Below are positions 33,572 to 42,617 of a stretch of 64,000 bases of DNA, in pieces. The DNA is from Novosphingobium sp. GTDB taxonomy: Bacteria > Pseudomonadota > Alphaproteobacteria > Sphingomonadales > Sphingomonadaceae. The stretch spans positions 64,501 through 128,500 of the forward strand of contig JADJYM010000013.1 of NCBI GenBank assembly GCA_016719755.1, in the 5' to 3' direction. The notes under the pieces were generated by a model. That model ran no database searches. It was not told the DNA's origin and saw nothing but the letters and a program-made list of their open reading frames with translations. The translations under genes and the position numbers were made by a program. The first letter of the stretch is position 1. Each line of letters begins with the position of its first letter.

Positions 33572-34495
33572 ATGACCGATACCGCTCTTGCCACTGCCGT
33601 GGCCCAGATCGACCAGGCCCGAGCCAGCGGGCGGGTGCCGCGGGTGAAGACCTTCTTCGATCCCGCGACCTTCACCGCGACCCATGTTGTCTGGGACGCC
33701 GCCACCGGCAAGGCGGCGGTGATCGATTCGGTGCTGGATTTCGACCAGCCCTCGGGCCGGACCTCCACCGCCAGCGCGGACGCGGTGATCGCCTTCGTGC
33801 GCGAGCAGGGACTGGAAGCCGAATGGTTGCTGGAAACCCACGCCCACGCCGATCACCTGTCTGCCGCGCCCTACCTCAAGGAGCAGCTTGGCGGCAAAAT
33901 CGCCATCGGCGCGGAAATCCGCACCGTGCAGGGCGTTTTTGCCGGGGTGTTCAACGAGCCGGACAGTTTTGCGACCGACGGTTCGCAGTTTGACCGGCTA
34001 TTGGCCGATGGCGAGCAGGTGGTGCTGGGCGAACTGGCGCTGATCGCGCTGCACGTGCCGGGGCACACGCCCGCCTGCATGGCCTATGTCATCGGTGATG
34101 CGGTGTTCGTGGGCGATACCCTGTTCATGCCGGACTATGGCACGGCGCGCTGCGATTTCCCGGGCGGTGATGCCCGGGCTCTCTATCGCTCGGTGCGCCG
34201 CCTGCTGGCCCTGCCTGCGGAGACGCGTGTGTTCCTGTGCCATGACTACCTGGCACCGGGCCGCAGCGATTACGTGTGGGAAACAACGGTCGCGGCGCAG
34301 CGAGCGGGGAACGTCCAGATCCATGACGGGATCGCGGAGGATGAATTCGCCGCCATGCGCGAGGCGCGCGATGCCACGCTTGGCATGCCGCGCCTGATTC
34401 TCCCGTCCGTGCAGGTCAACATCCGCGCCGGGCACTTCCCCGAACCGGAGGCTAACGGGGTCAGCTACCTCAAGCTGCCGCTGAACCTGCTATGA
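33572..34495 (+). CDS. Persulfide dioxygenase (ETHE1/Blh-type metallo-beta-lactamase fold)
   Basis: This 307-aa cytoplasmic protein oxidises glutathione persulfide to sulfite. It has the metal motif THAHADHL (His90, His92, Asp94, His95), followed by LHVPGHTPACMAY, VGDTLFMPDYGTARCDFPGG and FLCHDY. The mononuclear iron type of the family (His, His, Asp ligands) is expected. It is divergent from the BigR-like repressor and overlaps the exporter gene at its 3' end, forming a sulfide-detoxification unit. Confidence 0.92.
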   Translation: MTDTALATAVAQIDQARASGRVPRVKTFFDPATFTATHVVWDAATGKAAVIDSVLDFDQPSGRTSTASADAVIAFVREQGLEAEWLLETHAHADHLSAAPYLKEQLGGKIAIGAEIRTVQGVFAGVFNEPDSFATDGSQFDRLLADGEQVVLGELALIALHVPGHTPACMAYVIGDAVFVGDTLFMPDYGTARCDFPGGDARALYRSVRRLLALPAETRVFLCHDYLAPGRSDYVWETTVAAQRAGNVQIHDGIAEDEFAAMREARDATLGMPRLILPSVQVNIRAGHFPEPEANGVSYLKLPLNLL

Positions 34496-35277
34496 TGGCC
34501 GATGTCACCTATCTGCTCTCGGCGCTCAGCGGCGTTGCGGTGGGTTTCACCCTGGGTCTGGTCGGCGGGGGTGGATCGATCCTGGCGGTGCCGCTGATGG
34601 TCTATGTGGTGGGAGTAAAGAACCCGCACATCGCCATCGGCACAGCCGCGCTTGCGGTTGCCGTCAATGCGCTGGCGGGGCTGGCGAGCCATGCCCGCGC
34701 CCATAACGTCAACTGGCGCTGCGGCGGCGCTTATGCGCTGGCCGGGGTGGCGGGGGCCTTCGCCGGGTCGAGCGCGGGCAAGGCAGTGGACGGGCAACAC
34801 CTGCTGCTGCTGTTCGCCCTGCTGATGCTGGTGATCGCCGGGCTGATGTTCCGCAATCGCGGGCAGGAAGGCATCGAGGGCGTGGTCTGCAACCGCGACA
34901 ACTTCCCCAAGGTTACTGCCTTCGGCTTTGGCACCGGGGTGCTGTCCGGTTTCTTCGGGATTGGCGGCGGGTTCCTGATCGTGCCGGGGCTGGTCGCCTC
35001 TACCGCGATGCCGGTTGGCCGGGCAGTGGGCACTTCGCTGGTTGCGGTTACCGCCTTCGGCCTCACCACGGCCTTCAACTATGCGCTGTCCGGATTGGTC
35101 GACTGGCCGCTGGCGGGCACCTTCATCGTCGGCGGGGTGCTGGGCAGCGTGGCGGGAACCGCGCTGTCGCGGCGGATGGCGGCGGACAAGGGCCGGCTGA
35201 GTACGGTCTTCGCTGGGCTGGTGGTGGTCGTTGCGCTCTACATGATCTGGCAGGGGATTGGCCGCCTCGGTCTTTGA
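34492..35277 (+). CDS. TauE/SafE (TSUP) family sulfite or sulfur anion exporter
   Basis: This 261-aa inner-membrane protein has seven or eight hydrophobic segments. The two pseudo-repeats contain [21 protein letters not shown] and [20 protein letters not shown], the defining G-rich motifs of the family. Its start overlaps the dioxygenase stop (ATGA). It probably exports the sulfite made by the dioxygenase, as in other BigR operons. Confidence 0.9.
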   Translation: MMADVTYLLSALSGVAVGFTLGLVGGGGSILAVPLMVYVVGVKNPHIAIGTAALAVAVNALAGLASHARAHNVNWRCGGAYALAGVAGAFAGSSAGKAVDGQHLLLLFALLMLVIAGLMFRNRGQEGIEGVVCNRDNFPKVTAFGFGTGVLSGFFGIGGGFLIVPGLVASTAMPVGRAVGTSLVAVTAFGLTTAFNYALSGLVDWPLAGTFIVGGVLGSVAGTALSRRMAADKGRLSTVFAGLVVVVALYMIWQGIGRLGL

Positions 35278-35356
35278 TGCGGCGCAATGCCTTGTGTCGC
35301 CGGTTCCGCTCGTTAAGGAGCGGTGCAAACCGGGACTGGATGCGGGAGCGAAACCC

Positions 35357-36586
35357 ATGAACTACGATGTGCTGATTGTCGGGGCGGGGCAGGGCGGGGC
35401 CTATGCCGCGATCACGCTGCGCCAGCAGGGCTTTGAAGGCACGATCGGCATGGTCGGCCGCGAAAGCGAACCGCCGTACGAGCGTCCGCCGCTGTCCAAG
35501 GAATACATGCTGGGCGACAAGACCTGGGATCGTCTGCTGATCCGCCCGGCCGATTTCTGGCAGGGCAAGAATATCGATCTGCTGCTGGACACGGAGGTCA
35601 CCGCGGTCGATCCCGCCGGGCAACAGGTGACGACCGCTGACGGGCGCAGCATCGGCTATGGCGAACTGATCTGGGCTACGGGCGGCGATCCGCGCCGCCT
35701 GTCCTGCGCCGGGGCTGACCTGGCCGGCGTCCACGGGGTGCGCAACCGTGCCGATGCAGATGCGATCCTTGCCGAACTGGGCGGCGTGTCCCGCGTGGTT
35801 GTGATCGGCGGCGGCTACATCGGGCTGGAAGCGGCCGCCGTGCTGCGCAAGCTGGGCAAGGAAGTGACCCTGCTGGAAGTCCTCCCCCGCGTCCTGGCGC
35901 GCGTTGCTGGGCCGCAATTGTCCGAATTCTACGAGGCCGAACACCGCGCCCACGGCGTCGACCTGCGCACCGGCGTGGGGGTCGACAGCATCGTGGGCGA
36001 GCGCCGCGTGACCGGCGTGAAGCTGGCCGATGGCAGCGTGATCGATTGCCAGATGGTGATCGTGGGCATCGGCATCGTCCCCGCCGTCGGCCCGCTGCTT
36101 GCCGCAGGCGCTGCGGGCGGCAACGGGGTGGACGTGGACGAATACTGTCGCACCAGCCTGCCGCACGTCTGGGCGATCGGCGATTGCGCCGCCCACGCCA
36201 ACCGCTTTGCCGAAGGGGCGATTCTGCGGCTGGAAAGCGTGCAGAACGCCAACGACCAGGCAAGCTGCGTGGCCAGGGCGATCCTCGGCGATCCGCAGCC
36301 CTATGGCGCGACGCCGTGGTTCTGGTCGAACCAGTATGATCTCAAGCTCCAGACGGTCGGCCTGTCCGCCGGGCACGATGCCACCGTGCTGCGGGGCGAT
36401 CCGGCCACCCGCAGCTTTTCGGTGATTTACCTCAAGGGCGGCAAGCTGATTGCCATCGACGCGGTCAACGCGATCAAGGACTATGTCCAGGCCCGCAAGC
36501 TGGTGGAAGAAGGCGCGGCGATCGAGGCGGTGGACCTGGCCGACACCTCGCGCCCGCTCAAGGAGCTGCCCCGCGCGGCCAGCTGA
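35357..36586 (+). CDS. NAD(P)H:ferredoxin reductase-type flavoprotein
   Basis: This 409-aa FAD-dependent pyridine nucleotide oxidoreductase has [17 protein letters not shown] for [16 protein letters not shown], a second Rossmann motif [21 protein letters not shown] for NAD(P)H, and [10 protein letters not shown]. The family is that of the reductases that feed [2Fe-2S] ferredoxins of P450s and aromatic dioxygenases. No ferredoxin or oxygenase gene is adjacent, so its partner is elsewhere. GGGAGCG precedes the ATG at 35357. It may belong to the sulfur operon by position, 79 bp downstream. Confidence 0.9.
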   Translation: MNYDVLIVGAGQGGAYAAITLRQQGFEGTIGMVGRESEPPYERPPLSKEYMLGDKTWDRLLIRPADFWQGKNIDLLLDTEVTAVDPAGQQVTTADGRSIGYGELIWATGGDPRRLSCAGADLAGVHGVRNRADADAILAELGGVSRVVVIGGGYIGLEAAAVLRKLGKEVTLLEVLPRVLARVAGPQLSEFYEAEHRAHGVDLRTGVGVDSIVGERRVTGVKLADGSVIDCQMVIVGIGIVPAVGPLLAAGAAGGNGVDVDEYCRTSLPHVWAIGDCAAHANRFAEGAILRLESVQNANDQASCVARAILGDPQPYGATPWFWSNQYDLKLQTVGLSAGHDATVLRGDPATRSFSVIYLKGGKLIAIDAVNAIKDYVQARKLVEEGAAIEAVDLADTSRPLKELPRAAS

Positions 36587-36611
36587 GCGGCTGGTGATCC
36601 CGGCGCGGCCG

Positions 36612-36640
36612 TGTCTCGACTTCGCCTGACACGAACGAAG
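36612..36640. repeat. Degenerate palindromic repeat, GTCTCGAC...GAACG type
   Basis: GTGTC at 36612 pairs with GACAC at about 36629, and GTCTCGACTTCGC and ACGAACG lie within the stretch. It matches in pattern the right arm of the much better preserved palindrome inside uvrA (62720-62745), so both may belong to one repeat family. Confidence 0.45.
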
Positions 36641-36660
36641 GGGGGCGCTTGCCATCTTTC

Positions 36661-36751
36661 GTCGTTGCGAGGCCGCAGGCCGAAGCAATCCAGGAGCGGC
36701 GTTGAACTGCCTTCTGGATTGCCGCGTCGGGCGTCGCCTCCTCGCAATGAC
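36661..36751. repeat. Intergenic palindromic repeat, GTCATTGCGAGG family, copy 1
   Basis: The outer arms GTCGTTGCGAGG (36661-36672) and CCTCGCAATGAC (36740-36751) pair with one mismatch; the inner arms GCAATCCAG (36685-36693) and CTGGATTGC (36714-36722) pair exactly. Related copies lie at 42516-42600 and 57341-57425. The element sits between convergent genes. Confidence 0.8.
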
Positions 36752-36762
36752 TATGCTGTGTA

Positions 36763-37392
36763 TCAGCCCCGGTCGCGCTTGTAGGCGGGCAGGGCCAGCC
36801 CCTTGTGGATCGCCACTCCGCGCAGCGCGAACCCGGCCAGTGCGGCAAAAGGCCAGGCAATTTCGCGCGGCAGGCCGGCCAGCGATCCCGCCGCGCACAG
36901 CGCCGCGGCCAGCGCGGCGGCGGTAACGTAAAGTTCCGGCCGCATCAGGATCGAGGGGCGCCCCGCCAGCACATCGCGGATGATTCCGCCGACGCAGCCG
37001 GTGACGATCCCCATCACCACGGCCGGCAACGGCGCCACGCCAAAGGCCAGCGCCTTGGCGGTGCCGAGCACGGCATAGGCGCCCAGCCCCGCCGCGTCGG
37101 CCCATTCCAGCATCTGACCTTCCCACCAGCGGCGCGGGGTGAACCAGGCGATCAGCGCTACGCAGAGTATCACGGGGGCGACCCACGGATCGCGGACCCA
37201 GAACACCGGCGCGCCGATCAGCAGATCGCGCACCGATCCGCCGCCCACGCCCGTCACCAGCGCGAAGAAGCCCATCGTCACGAAAGTCTGCTTCAGCCGC
37301 GCGGCGAGCAGCGCGCCGGTCAGCGCGAAGACTGCCGTGCCTGCAAGGTCGAGCAGCGGCGGCAGCGAGGGAAGGGCGGCGGCGTCGGCCAT
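36763..37392 (-). CDS. TRIC/UPF0126 family membrane protein (YicG-like)
   Basis: This 209-aa inner-membrane protein has two UPF0126 units with about seven hydrophobic segments. The paired motifs VTGVGGGSVRDLLIGAPVFW and VTGCVGGIIRDVLAGRPSIL are the family hallmark; homologues include trimeric intracellular cation channel (TRIC)-like proteins. The start at 37392 is 14 bp after the amidohydrolase gene, suggesting co-transcription. The ion carried is unknown. Confidence 0.88.
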   Translation of the reverse strand: MADAAALPSLPPLLDLAGTAVFALTGALLAARLKQTFVTMGFFALVTGVGGGSVRDLLIGAPVFWVRDPWVAPVILCVALIAWFTPRRWWEGQMLEWADAAGLGAYAVLGTAKALAFGVAPLPAVVMGIVTGCVGGIIRDVLAGRPSILMRPELYVTAAALAAALCAAGSLAGLPREIAWPFAALAGFALRGVAIHKGLALPAYKRDRG

Positions 37393-37405
37393 CGGGACCT
37401 GTCCC

Positions 37406-38725
37406 TCAGGGCTTTGGCGCGGGCCGGACCCCGCCGACAATCGACAGGACAATGGCCTGCGTCGCGGTGCGGATCGCCCCTTCGGCGTCAGGGGCGAACA
37501 GCGGCGAATGGTTGACCGGCACAGGCTTGCCCACCGCCTTCAGCCCGGCGATCACCTTGGGGTCATAGCCGCCGATCCCGAGATAGAGCGAGGGCACCCC
37601 GGCGTTGACTACTTCGGACCAGTCCTCGCTGCCCGACATCGGGGGCACGCTGGCGGGAATGAAGACCACGCCCGGCCCCAGCAGGGGTTTCAGCAGCGCG
37701 CTGGTGGAGCGGGCGAGGGCGGCTTCGTTGATCACCGCGCCGGTGCCGCCCATGTAGGCGATGGTCGGTTCGCCCGCGCGCGACATGGCCGCAACCGCCT
37801 TTGCCGTGCGAGTCATGCCATCCTTCAGCAGGTTACGGGTCGACTCGTCGTTGGAGCGCAGGTTGACCTTAACCAGCGCCTCGTCGGGGATGATGTTGGG
37901 CACGGTCCCGGCCTGGAACGCGCCGACAGTGAGGACGCCGAAGGTTCCGGCTTCGCGCTCGCGGCTGATCACGGTCTGCACGTCGGTAACGAAGCGCGCG
38001 CCCATCACCACCGGGTCGATCGATTCGCTGGGCATCGAACCATGCGCGCCGCGCCCGTGGAAGGTTATGGCGTAGCTGTCCGAGGCTGAAGAGGACGCCC
38101 CCTCCTTGATGAAGACCGAGCCGGTCGGCAGGTTGGAAACGTGCGCGGCGAGGCCATAGTCGGGGCGGGGGAAGCGGGTCAGCAGGCCATCGTCGAGCAT
38201 CGCTTTCGCGCCGCCCAGTGCTTCTTCGGCAGGCTGGCCCATCAGCACGACCGTGCCCTGCCACTGGTCCTTCAGCGTGACGAGGCCCTGCGCCACGGCG
38301 ATCAGCCATGTGACGTGGACGTCATGCCCGCAGGCGTGCATCGCGTTCGGCGCCTTGCTGGAAAAGGGCAGGCCGGTCTTCTCGGCCATCGGCAACGCGT
38401 CCATGTCGGCGCGGACCAGCACGGTCGGCCCATCGCCATTGCGCAGCACGGCGACCACGCCCGTGCCGCCGACCTTCTCGGTAACGGTATAGCCCAGCTT
38501 CTTCAGCCGCGCGGCAAGGATGGCGGCGGTGCGGACTTCCTGCATCGCCAGTTCCGGATGGGCATGGAGATCCTGATAGGTGGCGATCAGCCCCGGCATC
38601 TCCTTGTCCAGCATGGCATCGAGCCGGGCCTTGGCGGCGGCGGGATCGGTGGTCTGGGCATGAAGCGGCGCGCTTGCGGCTGCGAGGGCCAACAGGCCGA
38701 GTCCGGCCGCCAGAAATGTGCGCAT
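37406..38725 (-). CDS. Exported M20 family amidohydrolase/aminoacylase
   Basis: This 439-aa protein has a signal peptide (FLAAGLGLLALAAASAPLHA). The M20 metal-binding positions are visible: RADMDALP, AMHACGHDVHVTWL and GQPAEEALGGA, and late PPMSGSEDWSEV. The lid domain has FHGRGAHGSMPSESIDPVV. This is the amidohydrolase branch (hippurate hydrolase, IAA-amino acid hydrolase, N-acyl amino acid hydrolase). The periplasmic location is inferred from the signal peptide. The start ATG follows GAGGGAACGGG. Confidence 0.9.
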   Translation of the reverse strand: MRTFLAAGLGLLALAAASAPLHAQTTDPAAAKARLDAMLDKEMPGLIATYQDLHAHPELAMQEVRTAAILAARLKKLGYTVTEKVGGTGVVAVLRNGDGPTVLVRADMDALPMAEKTGLPFSSKAPNAMHACGHDVHVTWLIAVAQGLVTLKDQWQGTVVLMGQPAEEALGGAKAMLDDGLLTRFPRPDYGLAAHVSNLPTGSVFIKEGASSSASDSYAITFHGRGAHGSMPSESIDPVVMGARFVTDVQTVISREREAGTFGVLTVGAFQAGTVPNIIPDEALVKVNLRSNDESTRNLLKDGMTRTAKAVAAMSRAGEPTIAYMGGTGAVINEAALARSTSALLKPLLGPGVVFIPASVPPMSGSEDWSEVVNAGVPSLYLGIGGYDPKVIAGLKAVGKPVPVNHSPLFAPDAEGAIRTATQAIVLSIVGGVRPAPKP

Positions 38726-38781
38726 GTGTTCCCGTTCCCTCGTTCCTGTGTCGGCATCCCTACCGCGCGGCGGGCGGTGCG

Positions 38782-39471
38782 TCACCTCTTCAGGGCGCGG
38801 CGGCGGCGGAAAAGCAGCACGGTGCCGAGCAGGCTCGATCCGAGCGCCAGCACCGAAAACACCCACAGCAGCGGGTGCGACGTATCCTCGCGCTCCGCCG
38901 GGTCCAGGATATGCAGTCCCCAGAAGAAATCGTAGAGCCGCCACCAGCGGGTGCGCACGGCCTCGATCTCGCCGCTGTCCCGGCCCACGTAGACATGGGT
39001 GCCGTCCGCCAGCGTGACCTGCCAGACGGCGGTCTTGCGGCGGAAATCGGCAGGCGGGTACGCGGCATCGAACAGGCGGGCAGAGAGCGCAGACCTGCCG
39101 CCCGCGATCCCTTCGGCCACCGCGCGGCGGGCTTCGGCCTCGTCGGCTGGCGGCAGCGGACGGCTACCTTCTGCGGCAAGCTCGATGCGGCCGATGCTGC
39201 CATCCATGTAAGTGGCAATCAGCACTGAACGGCCACGCTGGTTGAGGATGCGCCCCTCGCGGATCATCGTCCCCTGATTGGCGCCGTTGAGCGCGACGGT
39301 CACCGCGCGCGGCGGGCTTTCGATCCTCAGCGTGGTGCCGCGCACTTCCTCGATCGGTCGCAGGGTCATCACCAGCCCGCTCAGCGTCCAGACCAGCAGC
39401 GGCAAGGCGGCGGCCCAGCCGAGCCAGATATGCCAGCGCGCGAAACGCTGCATGGCGCGGCGGCGGATCAT
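38782..39471 (-). CDS. PepSY domain membrane protein
   Basis: This 229-aa protein has an N-terminal membrane segment (WHIWLGWAAALPLLVWTLSGLVM) and a C-terminal one (LLWVFSVLALGSSLLGTVLLF). Between them is a periplasmic PepSY-like domain ending in WQVTLADGTHVYVGRDSGEI. RWWRLYDFFWGLHILDP is typical of PepSY-TM proteins, which are often linked to iron or reductase functions. Its role here is unknown. It begins 10 bp before the end of the gene upstream. Confidence 0.8.
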   Translation of the reverse strand: MIRRRAMQRFARWHIWLGWAAALPLLVWTLSGLVMTLRPIEEVRGTTLRIESPPRAVTVALNGANQGTMIREGRILNQRGRSVLIATYMDGSIGRIELAAEGSRPLPPADEAEARRAVAEGIAGGRSALSARLFDAAYPPADFRRKTAVWQVTLADGTHVYVGRDSGEIEAVRTRWWRLYDFFWGLHILDPAEREDTSHPLLWVFSVLALGSSLLGTVLLFRRRRALKR

Positions 39472-39480
39472 GCCGCGCCG

Positions 39481-39684
39481 TCAGTCTTCGACCAGGTCCT
39501 GCAACTTGGCCTTCAGCGCCTGAATGCGGGTTGCTGCCTCGGTAAAGGTCGCCACGTCATCGCGGCGGTTGTTGCCGCGCGCTTCCTTGGCGGCTTCGAC
39601 ATAGCCGTCGAGATCGACTTCCAAAGCATCGACCAGCATTTCGATTTCGTCGGTGGTCAGCTTGACGGGAATGGCTTTGGACAC
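39481..39684 (-). CDS. Small conserved-looking protein, unknown function
   Basis: This 67-aa hydrophilic protein, predicted to be a pair of helices (VKLTTDEIEMLVDALEVDLD; TEAATRIQALKAKLQDLVED), starts at a GTG at 39684 with AGGAG 8 nt upstream. That start is much better supported than the long open frame reaching 39960, which overlaps lpd. I do not recognise a family. Confidence 0.65.
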   Translation of the reverse strand: MSKAIPVKLTTDEIEMLVDALEVDLDGYVEAAKEARGNNRRDDVATFTEAATRIQALKAKLQDLVED

Positions 39685-39791
39685 GGGAAGGCTCCTGGGG
39701 GGTGACGGGGCAAGGAAGGGGCCGCCCGGACGCGCCGGACGGCCCCGATGATAGAATGCTGCGATCGCTTGTCGACCGGATTTGGATCGGC

Positions 39792-41195
39792 CTAGATGTG
39801 GATGGGTTTGCCCTGCACGGCCATGGCCGCTTCCTTCAGCGCCTCGCTGTGGGTCGGGTGGGCGTGGCAGGTATAGGCGATGTCCTCGCTCGTCGCGCCG
39901 AATTCCATGGCCTGCGCGACCTGCGCAACCATGGTCCCCGCGACCGAGGCGATCATCCACGCGCCAAGCACGCGGTCAGTCCTTGCGTCCGCGATCACCT
40001 TTACCCAGCCGTCCGGCTCGTGGTTGGTCTTGGCGCGGCTGTTGGCCATCATCGGGAACTTGCCGATCTTGACCTCAAGCCCCGCATCCTTCGCCGCTTC
40101 CTCGGTCAGGCCGACGCCGGCGAATTCGGGCATGGTGTAGACCACGCCCGGGATCACCGCGTGATTGACGATGCCGGTGCCGGTGGCGATGTATTCGGCC
40201 ACGGCAATGCCTTCGTCCTCGGCCTTGTGGGCCAGCATCGGCCCCGGGATCACATCGCCAATGGCGCGCACGCCGTCGACGCTGGTGCGGAAGTCATGGC
40301 CGGTATCGATCTGCCCGCGCGCGTTGAGCGAAAGGCCGATCCTGTCGATCCCCAGCCCTTCGACGTTCGGGCGGCGGCCGATGGCGACCAGCACGCAATC
40401 CGCTTCCAGCGTCTGCGCCTCGCCACCCTTGGCGGGTTCAAGGGTGAGGGTGGCCTTCTTGCCCTTGACGGCGGCCCCGGTCACCTTGGTGCCCAGCTTG
40501 ATGTCCATGCCCTGCTTCTTGAAGATCTTGGCGGCTTCCTTGCGGATGTCGCCGTCCATGCCGGGCAGCAGCTGGTCGAGGAACTCGACCACGGTGACCT
40601 TGGCGCCGAGCCGGCTCCACACCGAGCCAAGCTCCAGCCCGATCACGCCGCCGCCGATCACCACCATGTGTTCCGGCACCCGGTCCAGCGCCAGCGCGCC
40701 GGTTGAATCGACGATGATCCCCTTGTCGTTATCGACCTCCACGCCGGGCAGCGGGGTGACGCTGGAACCGGTAGCGATCACCACTTCCTTCGCGGTGACG
40801 GTCTTGCCCGCAACCTCGACCGTGTGGGCATCGACAAAGCTGGCGCGGCCCTTGAGCCATTCGACCTTGTTCTTCTTGAACAGGTATTCGATCCCGCCCG
40901 TCAGGCCCTTGACCGCATCGGCCTTGTCAGCCTGAAGCGCGGCGAGATCGAGCTCGACCTTGCCCAGCTTCACGCCATAGCGGGCCAGCGCGCCGCCCGC
41001 CGCCTCGGCGAACTTCTCCGATCCGTGGAGCAGCGCCTTCGAGGGGATGCAGCCGACGTTGAGGCAGGTCCCGCCCAGCGTCTCGCGGCTTTCCGCGCAG
41101 GCCGTTTTCAGCCCCAGCTGCGCCGCGCGGATCGCGCCGACATAGCCGCCGGGACCGGCACCGATGAACAGGACGTCGTAATCGTAATCAGCCAT
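39792..41195 (-). CDS. lpd: Dihydrolipoyl dehydrogenase
   Basis: This 467-aa E3 component reoxidises dihydrolipoamide in 2-oxoacid dehydrogenase complexes. It has the FAD motif GAGPGGYVGAIRAAQLG, the redox disulfide ETLGGTCLNVGCIPSKALL, the NAD motif VIGGGVIGLELGSVWSRLGA and the C-terminal HAHPTHSEALKEA with the catalytic His-Glu pair. GGAG precedes the ATG at 41195. It is downstream of sucB across a palindromic repeat, and serves the 2-oxoglutarate complex. Confidence 0.97.
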   Translation of the reverse strand: MADYDYDVLFIGAGPGGYVGAIRAAQLGLKTACAESRETLGGTCLNVGCIPSKALLHGSEKFAEAAGGALARYGVKLGKVELDLAALQADKADAVKGLTGGIEYLFKKNKVEWLKGRASFVDAHTVEVAGKTVTAKEVVIATGSSVTPLPGVEVDNDKGIIVDSTGALALDRVPEHMVVIGGGVIGLELGSVWSRLGAKVTVVEFLDQLLPGMDGDIRKEAAKIFKKQGMDIKLGTKVTGAAVKGKKATLTLEPAKGGEAQTLEADCVLVAIGRRPNVEGLGIDRIGLSLNARGQIDTGHDFRTSVDGVRAIGDVIPGPMLAHKAEDEGIAVAEYIATGTGIVNHAVIPGVVYTMPEFAGVGLTEEAAKDAGLEVKIGKFPMMANSRAKTNHEPDGWVKVIADARTDRVLGAWMIASVAGTMVAQVAQAMEFGATSEDIAYTCHAHPTHSEALKEAAMAVQGKPIHI

Positions 41196-41205
41196 TTTCA
41201 TCTCC

Positions 41206-41283
41206 GTCATCCCGGGCCTGCCCCGGGATCGCTGGCGGCGTGGCGCCGAGTGGCCACCGGTCCCGGATCAGGTCCGGGACGAC
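41206..41283. repeat. Intergenic inverted repeat, GTC(A/G)TCCCGG family
   Basis: The arms 41206-41230 and 41259-41283 are 25 bp each and match at about 20 positions as reverse complements. They lie between sucB and lpd, starting 11 bp from the lpd start codon. It is a different family from the GTCATTGCGAGG repeats. Confidence 0.7.
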
Positions 41284-41287
41284 GCTA

Positions 41288-42487
41288 TCACAGGTCGATC
41301 AGCAGGCGGGTGGGATCCTCGATCGCTTCCTTGATGGTCTTGAGCGCGGTCACCGCCTCGCGCCCGTCGATCAGGCGGTGGTCATAGGACAGCGCGAGGT
41401 ACATCATCGGCCGGATCACGATCTGGCCATCACGCACGACCGGGCGATCCTCGATCCGGTGGAGGCCGAGCACGGCCGACTGCGGAGGGTTGATGATCGG
41501 CGTGGACATCAGCCCGCCAAAGATCCCGCCGTTGGAGATCGTGAAGGTGCCGCCCTTCATGTCTTCCATGGTCAGGGTGCCGTCCTTGGCGCGCTTGCCC
41601 AGGTCGGCAATCGCCTTTTCAATGTCGGCAAAGCCCAGCTTGTCGACATCGCGCACCACCGGCACGACCAGCCCGTTGGGGGCGGACACGGCGACCGACA
41701 GGTCGACATAGGGGTGATAGACGATCTCGTCGCCCTCGATCCGGGCGTTGACCGCCGGGATGTCCTTGAGCGCGAGGCAGGCAGCCTTGGCGAAGAACGA
41801 CATGAAGCCCAGCTTCACCCCGTGCTTCTTCTCGAACACGCCCTTGAACTTCTCGCGCGCCTCGATCACTGCCGACATGTCGCAGTCGTTGAAAGTGGTG
41901 AGCAGGGCAGCAGTGTCTTGCGCTTCCTTGAGGCGGCGGGCGACGGTCTGGCGCAGGCGGGTCATCTTGACCCGTTCCTCGCCGCGCGAACCGGCGGCAG
42001 CGGCAGGGGCCGCGGCGGGGGCGCTGACGGCGGGGGCCGGGGCCGCGCTCTTGGCGGCGGCAGCGGCCAGCACGTCTTCCTTGGTGATGCGCCCGTCCTT
42101 GCCGGTGCCCTTGATGCTGGCCGGATCGATCCCGTGTTCCAGCACCGCGCGGCGCACGGCGGGAGAGAGAACCGCGGCATCGCTTTCATCAGCGGCCGGG
42201 GCAGGGGCCGCGGCGACCGGAGCCGCTGCGGAGGCGGCAGCCGCGCCGGAACCGGCCTCGATCGTGCCGATCACCGCGCCAACGGCAACATTGTCGCCGG
42301 CCTTGGCGATGTGCTGGCCCATGACACCGGCGACTGGCGCGGTCACTTCGACCGCGACCTTGTCGGTTTCCAGGCTGGCGATCGGTTCGTCGGCGGCAAC
42401 CGCCTGACCGGGCTGCTTGAGCCATTCGCCAATCGTGGCTTCGGACACGGATTCACCCAGAGTGGGGACTTTGATTTCGGTGGACAT
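41288..42487 (-). CDS. sucB: 2-Oxoglutarate dehydrogenase E2, dihydrolipoamide succinyltransferase
   Basis: This 399-aa protein has an N-terminal lipoyl domain with the lipoylated Lys in [15 protein letters not shown], then Ala/Pro linkers (about 80-105 and 155-180) around a peripheral subunit-binding domain ([20 protein letters not shown]). The catalytic domain ends in [17 protein letters not shown] with the active-site His and Asp. It transfers the succinyl group to CoA. The start follows GGAAGAG. Confidence 0.97.
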   Translation of the reverse strand: MSTEIKVPTLGESVSEATIGEWLKQPGQAVAADEPIASLETDKVAVEVTAPVAGVMGQHIAKAGDNVAVGAVIGTIEAGSGAAAASAAAPVAAAPAPAADESDAAVLSPAVRRAVLEHGIDPASIKGTGKDGRITKEDVLAAAAAKSAAPAPAVSAPAAAPAAAAGSRGEERVKMTRLRQTVARRLKEAQDTAALLTTFNDCDMSAVIEAREKFKGVFEKKHGVKLGFMSFFAKAACLALKDIPAVNARIEGDEIVYHPYVDLSVAVSAPNGLVVPVVRDVDKLGFADIEKAIADLGKRAKDGTLTMEDMKGGTFTISNGGIFGGLMSTPIINPPQSAVLGLHRIEDRPVVRDGQIVIRPMMYLALSYDHRLIDGREAVTALKTIKEAIEDPTRLLIDL

Positions 42488-42515
42488 GGTTCTCTTCCAG
42501 TCGGCTAACAGCGGG

Positions 42516-42600
42516 TCGTCTTTGCGAGCGAAGCGAAGCAATCCAGCGCGGTTTGCGCGGCCCTGGATCGCTTCGGGGCTGTGCCCCTCGCAAGGACGAA
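42516..42600. repeat. Intergenic palindromic repeat, GTCATTGCGAGG family, copy 2
   Basis: It runs from TCGTCTTTGCGAG through GAAGCAATCCAG to CCTGGATCGCTTCG and CTCGCAAGGACGA. The central GGTTTGCGCGGCCCTGGAT is identical to copy 3 at 57341-57425. It lies between sucA and sucB. Confidence 0.8.
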
Positions 42601-42617
42601 GGAGTAGGGGCGGCGCA

